Source: Deltaproteobacteria bacterium
GTDB lineage: Bacteria; Myxococcota_A; UBA9160; UBA4427
Direction of reading: 5' to 3'
DNA: 43,221 nt
Assembly: GCA_002719955.1 (NCBI GenBank)
Contig: PBFW01000066.1
Span: 1-43,221 of the forward strand
Shown: positions 1-8,022 of the stretch, piece by piece
How positions within the stretch are numbered: position 1 is the stretch's first letter
Layout of the letters: every line of letters begins with the position of its first letter
Position numbers and translations under genes: made by a program
Notes under the pieces: model-generated
What the model was told of the DNA's origin: nothing
Seen by the model: the letters and a program-made list of their open reading frames with translations, nothing else
Database searches by the model: none

Positions 1-58
1 CAGATCGCTTCGCGAGTGAACTCGTCGATCACGGTAAGTAAGAAAGCGGACCGACCCC
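1..58 (-). pseudogene. IS3-type integrase fragment (window edge)
   Basis: The minus strand reads RSAFLLTVIDEFTREAI, which matches the start of the integrase catalytic core of IS3-family transposases (the usual form is LLTVIDEFTREC, containing the first Asp of the DDE triad). Only this piece lies inside the window, so the element may continue to the left. Immediately upstream in its own direction the frame does not continue into a recognisable transposase. It is therefore either a relic or the broken edge of one. Confidence 0.55.
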
Positions 59-93
59 GATCTGGGCGAGGTGCTGTCCCCGCCCTTCGATAG

Positions 94-377
94 GGGCCCG
101 GTTTTGCTCGGAGCCCCGTGGCTTCGGGCCCGATCTCCGGGACGCTTCCTGGAACGCCCCTGGCAGCGGGTGAGGGAACGTCGATGGTCACCCTTCGGCT
201 GCGCGATTCTGCGATGCCTGCGGGCGAAGTCGTCGAGACTTTCTCTTTAGTCGTACCGGCTACACTCTCTCTGTGGCGGTTCCTGAGGCGAATCTGGTCG
301 GGCGAATTATTCTGGTCGGGCTCATCCTGGCCCTGGGCCGTATGGGCGCCATCCTGCGTCGGACCCGCTTCTCCTGA
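94..377 (+). pseudogene. Relic of an Ig-like surface protein with C-terminal sorting tail
   Basis: The frame open from just after a TAG at 91-93 reads SGTLPGTPLAAGEGTSMVTL and RLRDSA. This closely parallels the last putative Ig (He_PIG-like) domain of the metalloprotease at 1672-5100 (TGIAPTSAVGSTSVTLRVRD). After about 270 the frame breaks. The continuation is in another frame from 276 to the TGA at 375-377, reading VPEANLVGRIILVG, then a hydrophobic stretch and a basic end (LRRTRFS), a tripartite membrane-anchor tail. No start codon, signal peptide or upstream domain remains. It is a truncated, frameshifted C-terminus of a protein related to the protease's tail. Confidence 0.6.
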
Positions 378-559
378 CTCCTGAGCCTGGCTGGCTTCCC
401 CCGGGGTAGGTGCTTTCGTTTTTCGCTTGCATTAGGTCTCGATGAGGGTTCAGAGTGGCAGCTGAAGAACTCTTGCCTCGATGTCGGGCTACTGGGGGAG
501 TGGTGACCTTCCCTGCGCTTGTCCGATTCGCTGCGAAGGGCATAGCCAGGAGAGAAAGC

Positions 560-1315
560 ATGATGCGCATTCGCTGCCCACTCAGCAGATCTACCCTCCC
601 CATGCGATGGCTCTCGTTGCTGTTATGCCTGGGCGCGAGCCTTGCCCTCTCGATCGCAGACGGCGCGCAGGCGCTGATCACTGCGACGGGCGGAGCAGCC
701 GTCCAGATTGGCGCTCCGGCCAACTCCAGGGTGGGCATGCTTCAGAGTAATACGTCGATTTTCGTTTGGGAAGAGAAGCAGAATCACCTAACCGTCAATG
801 TGTTGCCCTTCAATATCGATGGCACACCGGGCTTCTACGACACAGCGGCTTCGGTTGCCGCAACGGCCGGCAACCTGCCGGCCAACTCCCCCGTCGATAG
901 CCATATGATCCACTTCGATCAATTGGGTCCGGGTACGACCACCCTCAGCGGCTCCGTCGAATTTCAACATCCGATCACCGCGGTCTTTGTGCTCTGCGAC
1001 CCGCTCGATGGGAGTGACACCGAACTCGGATCACCCGTGACCCTCTACCCGAACTGCATCGGCACTGGAGATTTTCGTCCCGTCGATTGGGTCTCAACGG
1101 GCGATACCGAGCAGATCATTATCTCCCCGGATCGCATGAAGATCGATTTTACTTTGCGAACCAGCAATGTGCTCGATCAGCTTCGCGTTGTCACACAGCA
1201 GTCCGCCGCCGTGGCCGCCGCGCCTGGTTTGGGGTTTCCCGCGGTGGCCTTGCTCGTGCTGCTTGGAATTGCTCTCGGCACCAGAATTTTGCAGAAGAAT
1301 GGCCTTCCGGTCTGA
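560..1315 (+). CDS. Small exported protein with C-terminal membrane anchor
   Basis: A 251-residue protein of unknown function. The ATG at 560 is chosen because GGAGAG lies at the right distance upstream and a signal peptide follows directly (basic n-region, then WLSLLLCLGASLALSI, then an AxA-type site near DGAQA). An upstream in-frame start would give an unlikely 35-residue extension. The mature part is rich in beta-prone residues, has two cysteines that could form a disulfide (in LCDPLDG and YPNCIG) and a motif DSHMIHFDQLG. The C-terminus is APGLGFPAVALLVLLGIALG followed by a short basic tail. This resembles PEP-CTERM/IPTL-CTERM-style sorting signals and the tail of the neighbouring protease. 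It is probably surface attached. No enzymatic motif was seen. Confidence 0.7.
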   Translation: MMRIRCPLSRSTLPMRWLSLLLCLGASLALSIADGAQALITATGGAAVQIGAPANSRVGMLQSNTSIFVWEEKQNHLTVNVLPFNIDGTPGFYDTAASVAATAGNLPANSPVDSHMIHFDQLGPGTTTLSGSVEFQHPITAVFVLCDPLDGSDTELGSPVTLYPNCIGTGDFRPVDWVSTGDTEQIIISPDRMKIDFTLRTSNVLDQLRVVTQQSAAVAAAPGLGFPAVALLVLLGIALGTRILQKNGLPV

Positions 1316-1399
1316 GTAGACTCGATGCACCATCGCTGCTCTGTAGAGCGTTGGGGCGTTCGCCGCGGTACAGACCAGTCCCACTCGCCTCGGATATTC

Positions 1400-1604
1400 G
1401 CTCGACCTCGGGTTGCGAAGCGTCTGAAACGCATTGTCCGTTTGATCTCTGCGTTCGATGTTGCTCGGGTGCTGGAAGACGCTCGTTGAGCTTTACGGAA
1501 ATCCGACCACGATCAAGAGCGACAATGGTCCCGAGTTCGTCGCGAAGAAGGTTCAGGAGTGGAACGAGAACCGACACATCAACATGTTCAGGCCAAATCT
1601 CTAA
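1400..1604 (+). pseudogene. IS3-type integrase fragment
   Basis: From 1458 the frame reads LVELYGNPTTIKSDNGPEFV and then AKKVQEWNENRHI before a stop at 1602-1604. This is the second-Asp block of IS3-family integrases (IRSDNGPEF). The preceding ~60 bases carry the matching upstream block (ISAFDVARVLEDA) in another frame, so the gene is frameshifted. The third catalytic block (around the Glu, ENGYIESFN in relatives) is missing. It may derive from the same element as the fragment at position 1, but it lies on the opposite strand. Confidence 0.65.
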
Positions 1605-1671
1605 CCTAACGGATGCTATCGGATCTTTGGGCTTGCCACGACCACCGGACGATGAAGAACGTGGTGAAGCT

Positions 1672-4600
1672 TCAGCTGGCCCGGCGGGACTGGTTTTTAG
1701 CCCGAAGGCCGCTGAGAGTTGTTGCCAGCATGAGCATGGCGGCGACCGACAGGAGTCGACCGAGTGCCCCCAGGCTGGGTACCGCCGCCGGAGAGGGCTG
1801 CACCACGAGGGGCAGCGTGACGGTGTCTTCGAGGAAGGGCGAGCCAGAATCCCTGACCCGCAACGTGACCGATGTGGACCCGACGGCGCTCGTGGGTGCG
1901 ATGCCCGTGAGACTCCATTGCCCCCCTCCCTCGTCGCTCAGATTGTTGAGCCAAGAAGGGGCTGCGTCGAGAAAGACGGTGAGTGAGTCGCCTGCATCGG
2001 GGTCACTCGGCGAGAGGGTGACGACGTAGAGGGAATTGACCATCGCATCCGGTAGCGCTGAGAGGCCGAGCACCGGAGGATGATTGACGGGTGTGATCGT
2101 GATTGCGAAAGTCGATGCCCCGATCGTCCCGCCATTACCGTCACTGACGGCGAACTCGAATGAATCGGACAGGGCGCTACTTCCGTCGTGTTCATATGAG
2201 ACCTGATTGTCGTCGATCTGGGTCTGCGTGAATCCAGACGTGGGTGTGAGGGTGCCCTGGGTTGGATCGGTCGTGACCGTGTAGGTGAGCACGTCCCCAG
2301 CATTCGCATCGGTGACCAAGAGCAGAGTGCTGTCGATGGGGGCATTGGATCCCTGGTCGAGTATCAGCCCATTGTTGTTGACGAGCTGAGGCGCGCTGTT
2401 GGGCGGAGGAGGCTGGACGTTTGCGATCGATGTGGAGGTCGATGATGCGCCGCCGCTCGCCGTAAAGGTGCTTGCCAGCGTGACGATTCGCGCGGCGAGC
2501 ACGTCGTCTACACGCCATCCGCTCCCCGAGACACTCGAATCCGAGGTCATGCGGAAGCGAATCAGCGCACTCGTTCCCGAGAGTGATGCCAGATCGACGG
2601 TCGTCTCCACATAGCCCGCCGAATTGCCCGTGAAGGCTGTTCGGCCCGCAATCGGGCTGTTGTAAGTCGAGCTGATCGTGTCGTTGTATCCATTTTGGGT
2701 GCTCGCTCCTCCCAAATCGGTCCACGTAATCCCTGCGTCGATCGAGGACTCAACGACGCCGCCATCGAATCCGCTCTCCGTGTCGTAGGCGTGCCAGAAC
2801 GAGAGCGTGCTGCCCGGCTCGACGGTGATCGGGGTAGCCGTTGTGAGCCTTTGATCCGATATCGAAGAAGGGTCTTGAGCATACCAGCTGGTTGAGCCCG
2901 CGTGGGGTTGGGCGGTATCGAGTGCCCAGTCTTCAGCGCCCTGGTCGTGGTCGATCGTCCAGTGGCCCGAGCCGGATTCCATGTCGTCCTCGAAAAGTGC
3001 CATGCTCCCACCGCCCGGATCGAGGAGGATCGAAAAACTGCGTTGGACCTGTTCACCTGGTCCGAGATCCACTGCGAGCCACGTGATGGTGCCCGCTGAC
3101 TCGCTCCCCCCATCGCTCGCGGAGCCCGCGATATAGGCGCCGCCCGTCGGAACGGCTGCCGACAAGATCACGCCGGTCAGAGCCCCCGTCGAGCTATTGG
3201 TCGCCGTCAGGGTGAGGGATACGTCCTGTCCCGCAACCGGTGGGTCGGGAGATCGGGACTGAGTGAGCGTGAGCGCACTCGGGGGGATGCAGGTCGAACC
3301 GGATAGAATGCCGCGATCACACAGTGCCGTGCGAATTGCCGCATCATGGGCACCACCGTTCAGGTCGAGATCTGCTTGGATCAGCTGATTGCCTGCGTCC
3401 GTCATGCTTGCATTGCAGGGGAGAAGGAAGTGATGTTCCAGAACGAGCTGATCGGTGATATCTGGCCCGAGCACCTGCCTGATGTCCCAGAGCGCAGCTG
3501 ACCAGATTTCGCCGTCCGCGTGGACGGATCCAACGAGGTCGTCCGGGTAGACCTTATTGCCGTCGACACGACGAAGGCAGGGCGGATTCGAGCTGCTGTA
3601 TGAAGAAGCGTCCCATTCGCCCACGCAGGCCGCATGGGCACTCTGGAATGTCGCGTCACCCGCGCCAGCGAAGAAGCTCGCGGCGAGGTAGTCGCCGAAG
3701 CCTTCTCCCATGGCACCCATGTCGCTTCCGCCCCAGCAGGCGTTCTGGTCGTACTGTACGGCGTGACCAAATTCGTGAACGATGATGTCCCCATCTTCGG
3801 CATCGTCCACGCCCCCCCTCCCAAAGTGGATGGCGTTGTCGCCCGTCGAGTAGAAGGATTGGTCCTCGTTGTTCCAGTGGGCGTGCGCCAGCGTCGGGAA
3901 GTCCCGTATGCCGTTGGCCACCCCCGATTGGTCGTCGAAACCAAGCGTGTGGAAGCGTCTCTGCAGCGCGTCGACAACGGCGTAAACAACAGTTTGTTCA
4001 AATCGCTCATCATCGCGGCTGTATGCGTAAACCCTGGAGGGTTCCTGCGCATCGGGGACATTGAGTCCGCCTGAGAGCGAAACCAGATCGACAAATTCTC
4101 CGCGCAACGTATCGAAACTCGCGTCGAGGCCGAGCAGGGTGACATTCACCCGTTCCGCATCGAGTGCGACTGATGCGTTGTCGTTGTTGTCGCTGAGACT
4201 GGTTTGTCCAGATGTTTGGATCGGGTTGGGCTGGTAGACCAGACCACTACCGGTCGCGAACGCGATGCGGTTCTCCTGAAGGACGACTTTCGAGGTGGCG
4301 TCGTCGACGAGGGTGAGGAAATCGCCCAAGGGCTCGTCAGAGTAGATGAGCAGCCGCCAGGTCAGCCGTGCGCGGGAACCCGGCGCGGCGAGCCAAACCA
4401 GCTCGGACCGAGAAGGGTGCCGCAGGTCGGTGATGCCCGCGGCCCGCTGTGCCGCCTCTTCGGCGGCGCGGCGGGCGAGGGAGGGAGCCGCGGGCGCGGT
4501 GGCGGTCAACGGGCGATAGGTGCTGTAGACCGTCTCAACCGAACCGTCCGGCCCCTGATTGACCGAAACATAGGCATCGTGGACCGCCAGCCCGTCGATC

Positions 4601-5100
4601 GTCTGGGCAAAGAGCGTTCGCGTTCCCGCGATGCCGTTTTTGACCTCAACGGTCTGCAGGTCGACAAGGTCCTCGCTCAGCCCCAGCGACGCCGCATGGG
4701 TAGAAAGAAAAGAGCGTGCACCGGCTTCGCCGCGGTTCAGTGGGGCTCCAGGGTCGCAGTCGCGGAGGATTGAGCGGCCACCGCGCTCGATTTCCAATGC
4801 GCAGGGCAGCGCGCCGGTCTTGTGCAGGGACGGGGCTGCAGTTGTCTGCGACGGGAAGGCCGCGGCATTCGGCCGGGTGACCCCGCCGTGTCCAGCCCCG
4901 GCGGGCAACCGCGGCGGGGTCGTAAAGGGGTTGACCGGATCGGATCGCTTGCCGATGCGGGCCGGCGTGGCCCAATCTTCGGTCTCGGGCACGGAAGCGA
5001 TCCACGCCCGGTCCAGGCCCAGGCCCAGGCCCAGGCCGAGCGCAAGCAACAGGAGCCCCCAGTAGAGACGATTGTGCACTATCAGCCCTTGCTCTCTCAC
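1672..5100 (-). CDS. Secreted M36/M4-like zinc metalloprotease, multidomain
   Basis: A 1142-residue exported protease. The N-terminus has a signal/anchor segment (LYWGLLLLALGLGLGLGL). Residues ~120-270 resemble an FTP/PepSY inhibitory propeptide. The catalytic domain holds HEFGHAVQYD at about 442-446 and a downstream GEGFGDYLAAS that should supply the third zinc ligand, as in gluzincins. Then come a DUF11-like beta domain (~605-695), a MAM/jelly-roll-like domain (~705-890), a cadherin/CSPG-like repeat (~905-1010) and a putative Ig domain (~1010-1105). The C-terminus VPSLGALGRLLSVAAMLMLA plus a basic tail is a tripartite surface-sorting signal. The protein probably degrades extracellular protein while attached to the envelope. 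Family assignment between M36 (fungalysin) and M4 is by motif only. Confidence 0.85.
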   Translation of the reverse strand: MREQGLIVHNRLYWGLLLLALGLGLGLGLDRAWIASVPETEDWATPARIGKRSDPVNPFTTPPRLPAGAGHGGVTRPNAAAFPSQTTAAPSLHKTGALPCALEIERGGRSILRDCDPGAPLNRGEAGARSFLSTHAASLGLSEDLVDLQTVEVKNGIAGTRTLFAQTIDGLAVHDAYVSVNQGPDGSVETVYSTYRPLTATAPAAPSLARRAAEEAAQRAAGITDLRHPSRSELVWLAAPGSRARLTWRLLIYSDEPLGDFLTLVDDATSKVVLQENRIAFATGSGLVYQPNPIQTSGQTSLSDNNDNASVALDAERVNVTLLGLDASFDTLRGEFVDLVSLSGGLNVPDAQEPSRVYAYSRDDERFEQTVVYAVVDALQRRFHTLGFDDQSGVANGIRDFPTLAHAHWNNEDQSFYSTGDNAIHFGRGGVDDAEDGDIIVHEFGHAVQYDQNACWGGSDMGAMGEGFGDYLAASFFAGAGDATFQSAHAACVGEWDASSYSSSNPPCLRRVDGNKVYPDDLVGSVHADGEIWSAALWDIRQVLGPDITDQLVLEHHFLLPCNASMTDAGNQLIQADLDLNGGAHDAAIRTALCDRGILSGSTCIPPSALTLTQSRSPDPPVAGQDVSLTLTATNSSTGALTGVILSAAVPTGGAYIAGSASDGGSESAGTITWLAVDLGPGEQVQRSFSILLDPGGGSMALFEDDMESGSGHWTIDHDQGAEDWALDTAQPHAGSTSWYAQDPSSISDQRLTTATPITVEPGSTLSFWHAYDTESGFDGGVVESSIDAGITWTDLGGASTQNGYNDTISSTYNSPIAGRTAFTGNSAGYVETTVDLASLSGTSALIRFRMTSDSSVSGSGWRVDDVLAARIVTLASTFTASGGASSTSTSIANVQPPPPNSAPQLVNNNGLILDQGSNAPIDSTLLLVTDANAGDVLTYTVTTDPTQGTLTPTSGFTQTQIDDNQVSYEHDGSSALSDSFEFAVSDGNGGTIGASTFAITITPVNHPPVLGLSALPDAMVNSLYVVTLSPSDPDAGDSLTVFLDAAPSWLNNLSDEGGGQWSLTGIAPTSAVGSTSVTLRVRDSGSPFLEDTVTLPLVVQPSPAAVPSLGALGRLLSVAAMLMLATTLSGLRAKNQSRRAS
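5013..5036. repeat. Four tandem copies of a hexamer in the protease signal segment
   Basis: The hexamer CCAGGC is repeated four times in tandem. On the coding (minus) strand it gives the GLGLGLGL run in the hydrophobic core of the protease signal peptide. Because the unit is six bases, changes in copy number would alter the length of the hydrophobic core without shifting the frame. Confidence 0.8.
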
Positions 5101-5309
5101 TCATTCGCTGGATTGGGCCGAGATGCCGCGTGGGTGAGTGCGTGCAGTCGATGAAACCACCATATCACGATGCCTCGCCGGGAGTCGTCTCGCATAGCCT
5201 CTTGCTTCAGCCAAATCGTCCCTTCCTGGACCGGAGGGGCTTCCCGAGGCCCTGGCTGCTGCCCGTGTCCAGAATCCCGCGTGCGTGCTGATCTTTCTCG
5301 TTCCAGATC

Positions 5310-5408
5310 AATCGATACCCCAAGGGGCCTGAGTGGCCCCTCCGGCGCGGAATCGTCAGGCGCCGGGTGTCGGTGGTGCTGAAAACGGGGCTTATTTTTT
5401 CTACTCCC
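5310..5408 (-). repeat. Dispersed repeat, copy A
   Basis: On the minus strand it starts GGGAGTAGAAAAAATAAG and includes CGTTTTCAGCACCACCG, 17 bases identical to copy B. It continues ACACCCGGCG, shared with little change by copies C and D, and contains a GGGGCC/GGCCCC palindrome. Its upstream end abuts a broken integrase (5406-5585). See the matching finding for the four-copy alignment. Confidence 0.6.
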
Positions 5409-5585
5409 GCGCAGATACGCTCTCGTTCCATCGAGCAACCGGATGATCGTCACGTCGAGATGAAGGAGTTCGCCGGGAGCCTTTGCTCGGTTTCCGATCA
5501 TGGGTTTGGCCGGATAGACACGAACTCGAGATCTCCTCCAGCCTGCCGTTCGGCCCAGCCGATACCACGTCGAGGGTGACGCGAT
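5406..5585 (-). pseudogene. Integrase (rve-type DDE) fragment
   Basis: The minus strand reads STWYRLGRTAGWRR, then VYPAKPMIGNRAKAPGE, then LLHLDVTIIRLLDGTRAYL. This is the linker and first catalytic block of DDE integrases of the IS3/IS481 sort (usual form: PNELWHIDVTVIRLLDGTRAYLH). The frame is lost exactly where repeat copy A starts, and the other end runs into the IS5-type relic. No start, second Asp or Glu block remains. Confidence 0.65.
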
Positions 5586-5589
5586 GAGC

Positions 5590-6165
5590 TTCCCATGACT
5601 CGGGGGGACGAGTCCGAAGCCGATCACCGATGATCGACTTGTACCTGAAGAAAGTGTTCTCTACGCGAGCCTGCTGGTGGTATCCCGACTCCCTCTTCCA
5701 CGGGCGACGCCCAACTTTCCTTATTCGTTCGACCGTGCGATCACGAGCGCCAGATCGCGTCGCTGATATTCTCGATGCAACGATGACTTTCGCGCCGCGT
5801 TCTGCAGCAGTGTCGTCAATAGCAATTGTGTCGTAGGCGGCATCCGCCGGGAAACCTGCAACATCATCCATCTCACCTAAGAGGCCAGGAGCGGTCCTCG
5901 CATCGTCAGAATTTCCGTCCGTCAAGACCTCGGCGATGACGACGCCTGATCGATCGACGCCGAGATGAAGCTTCTTCCAGGCGCGCTTGCCGCGACCACC
6001 ATGCTTTACAGCGGCCACTCACCTTCGCCGATGATGGAGAGCCCGGTGCTGTCGACGGTGAGATGAAGGCGGCCAATATTCTTTACGATTTATGCACCAA
6101 CGCCCCATTCCTTCGCACCCTCGAGCAAGTATCCTGTGTCCCAGGTCGAGATTGGCCGAGATCCC
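5590..6165 (-). pseudogene. IS5-family transposase relic
   Basis: Reading the minus strand from 6165, a degraded N-terminal part is followed by LHLTVDSTGLSIIGEGEW, the conserved first-Asp block of IS5-type transposases. A frameshift and stop occur at about 6019-6030. The frame then continues as VKHGGRGKRAWKKLHLGVD, EVLTDGNSDDA, YDTIAI, and SGYHQQARVENTFFRYKSI, the C-terminal Glu block. Near 5600 the usual C-terminus is lost and integrase sequence follows. No clear terminal inverted repeats or target duplication were found. It is a dead element next to the start of the downstream oxygenase gene. Confidence 0.8.
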
Positions 6166-6215
6166 GACACGGAGACCACGCACTTCCCGAGTCCGCCTCC
6201 GAGAGGACGACTGCA

Positions 6216-7271
6216 GTGCCCGAAGCCGATTCCGTGACGACGCTCGATCTTGGGGATGAGGTCGCGCTCGCTCCCTACGATCCGGGCGGGTGGCCCGTCA
6301 TCGTCGAGGCCCGCACGAACCGGCTGCGCCAGGACGAATCCCACGCCCGCTCCTGGTTCCAGGAGCACAAGGCCGTATTCGATGGAGCGTTGGCCAGCGT
6401 CGGGGCGCTCATCCTGCGGAGCTTCGCGCTTTCGGATGCCCAATCTTTCAGCCGCTTCATCCAGCACTACCCGTCGATGCCGTACGGAACCGCCGGCGGC
6501 GCAGCAAAGCGCAGCGAAGTGGCGGACCGTATCTACGACACGGTCCAATCGCGTGCGCCGACCTCGCAAATCGGCATGCACCAGGAGATGTCCTATCTCC
6601 CGGTCTACCCCAAGCAGATTGCGTTCTTCTGCCACGTGCCCGCGACGACCGGCGGCGAGACATTGATCGCCGACATTCGACGCCTGGAGCGCTTGGTTTC
6701 ACCTCGGCTCTACGACGGCATCAAGAAGAAGGGAATCCGATACGTCCGGAGCACTCGCGCACCCGGCGCGCGAGTGGATGCTCCGGAGGAACACCAGGAT
6801 TACCTGCGCCTCTACTACCAACCATGGTCCGAAGCATACGCAACCACCGATCGAGATCAGGTAGAAAGCAAGGTGCAGGCCGCAGGGCAAAATTTTGAAT
6901 GGTTGCCGGACGGCGGCTTGATGACCAGCTACACGTCGCCCGGGTTCGTAACCCATCCGCTCACGGGAAGGTCGGAATGGTTCAATTCCATCACCATCAA
7001 CCACGGCAACTACCTGTCTGCCGACTTGCCCCCTGACGTCTATGCGCGCGCCTTTCCGCTGGGCGCGCCCAAGCCCTTCGACGTTCTCTTCGGCGATGGA
7101 ACGCCCCTTCCGGAGGACGACGTCCTGGAGCTCTGCCGGATCCTGGACTCCATCGCCGTGGCGCCACGCTGGCGGCAGGGCGACCTGATGCTCTTGGACA
7201 ACACCCTGACGGCACACGGCGGCAATTCATGGACCGGCCCCCGCGACATTCTCGTCTCGCTGTTCGGCTAG
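6216..7271 (+). CDS. TauD/TfdA-family Fe(II)/2-oxoglutarate oxygenase (HxE type)
   Basis: A 351-residue protein starting at GTG 6216, chosen because GAGAGG lies about ten bases upstream and sequence further upstream overlaps the IS5 relic. The iron ligands are visible as GMHQEMSY (His122, Glu124) and the distal His in DNTLTAHGG, followed by GPRDILVSL, whose Arg would bind 2-oxoglutarate. The HxE rather than HxD triad is found in clavaminate-synthase-like and AsnO-like members, which hydroxylate amino-acid or peptide substrates. The middle contains a typical TauD core (TTGGETLIADIRRL). The gene stands alone, flanked by the IS5 relic and repeat copy B, so it may have been acquired with mobile DNA. 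Substrate unknown. Confidence 0.8.
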   Translation: MPEADSVTTLDLGDEVALAPYDPGGWPVIVEARTNRLRQDESHARSWFQEHKAVFDGALASVGALILRSFALSDAQSFSRFIQHYPSMPYGTAGGAAKRSEVADRIYDTVQSRAPTSQIGMHQEMSYLPVYPKQIAFFCHVPATTGGETLIADIRRLERLVSPRLYDGIKKKGIRYVRSTRAPGARVDAPEEHQDYLRLYYQPWSEAYATTDRDQVESKVQAAGQNFEWLPDGGLMTSYTSPGFVTHPLTGRSEWFNSITINHGNYLSADLPPDVYARAFPLGAPKPFDVLFGDGTPLPEDDVLELCRILDSIAVAPRWRQGDLMLLDNTLTAHGGNSWTGPRDILVSLFG

Positions 7272-7334
7272 GGCGCGGGCGACGGTACCGTTTCCGATCA
7301 GCATCAAGAATTGCAGTGACAGAGCGTTTGTGGT

Positions 7335-7400
7335 TGGGTCGACAAAATAAGCGACGTTTTCAGCACCACCGCCAGAGGAGTCTTCTTATAAGTCGCCTCG
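7335..7400 (+). repeat. Dispersed repeat, copy B
   Basis: It reads GGGTCGACAAAATAAGCGA and then CGTTTTCAGCACCACCG, the latter shared exactly with copy A. It lies 60 bases after the oxygenase stop codon and upstream of the palindromic segment at 7421-7528. The right part diverges from the other copies. Confidence 0.5.
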
Positions 7401-7420
7401 GATATCCGGTCGGGACGGCA

Positions 7421-7528
7421 ACGTCGGCGTGCAGACTCGCTCATCCCGCCGTGTCGCACACAGCGCGGCGGGATCGAGACTCCCGGCTCCACGCCGACGT
7501 CCTCCTTTCCGACCGACTCCAGTCGGTC
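7421..7528. repeat. Palindromic, highly structured non-coding segment
   Basis: It contains nested inverted repeats. ACGTCGGCGTG (7421-7431) pairs perfectly with 7490-7500, and inside that ATCCCGCCG (7443-7451) pairs perfectly with 7466-7474. A second hairpin follows at once: GACCGACT, two bases, AGTCGGTC (7511-7528). No T-run follows, so a terminator is unlikely. It lies between repeat copies B and C, with no convincing reading frame over 7272-7640. It could be a folded RNA or the inside of a small non-autonomous mobile element. Confidence 0.55.
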
Positions 7529-7547
7529 CCGAGTCGACGACACGGGG

Positions 7548-7629
7548 GGGAGTAGGAAGAATAAGACCCGTTTCCCATCCCACCGACACTCGGCGTTCTG
7601 ATAACTAAGCCCCCAGCGGGGCTATTCGA
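7548..7629 (+). repeat. Dispersed repeat, copy C
   Basis: It starts GGGAGTAGGAAG and shares the 18-base run GTAGGAAGAATAAGACCC with copy D. It also shares CACCGACAC and CGGCG with copy A, and ends with a small GCCCCC/GGGGC palindrome and GCTATTCGA, an end also seen in copy D. The LLM pseudogene is lost about ten bases beyond this end. Confidence 0.65.
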
Positions 7630-7639
7630 ACCTTTCCGG

Positions 7640-7990
7640 GGGACGACGTGAATCTTTAGCCGTCCGCCACAGAAATTGTTCGTCGTGGCGATCATGCGCG
7701 CGGTCATCGTCGGCGAGATGAAACCGGTCCGACGGGAGACGAGCATCTACAAGCGTTTCGCGACCGCAACGGATCGCCGGGCGATCTGGAATCCGTCGGC
7801 GCCGCCGAGGAGGAACCGATCAGCGCCGCATCGAAGCCCGCCTCCTCGTGGCCCGAGCAAAGAGATCGACGGCCTCGACATCGACGCCCCACGCCTGCCC
7901 GCCACCGGCGCCGTCCCCGCCAATCCGTAACGGCGTCACAGCGGAGACATCCATCACGGGAAGCAATATTCCGCAGATCTCGGCCGGCAT
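7640..7990 (-). pseudogene. Relic of an LLM (luciferase-like) flavin-dependent monooxygenase
   Basis: From an ATG at 7990 the minus strand begins MPAEICGILLPVMDVSA. After a frameshift near 7858 it reads HEEAGFDAALIGSSSAAP. In a third frame it reads DGFQIA..VAKRL, a stop, then MLVSRRTGFISPTMTARM and NNFCGGRLKIHVV. These match in order the N-terminal half of SsuD-like alkanesulfonate monooxygenases (EEAGFDRVLIGY, DGFQVAAYAAAHTERL, HRPGFVAPTLAARKLATLD, SGGRLAVHII). At least two frameshifts and one in-frame stop are present, and the C-terminal half is absent, ending at repeat copy C. The gene is clearly dead. Confidence 0.7.
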
Positions 7991-8022
7991 CGTTCTCGCC
8001 CTCGCTCCCCGAGCCGCCTGCC

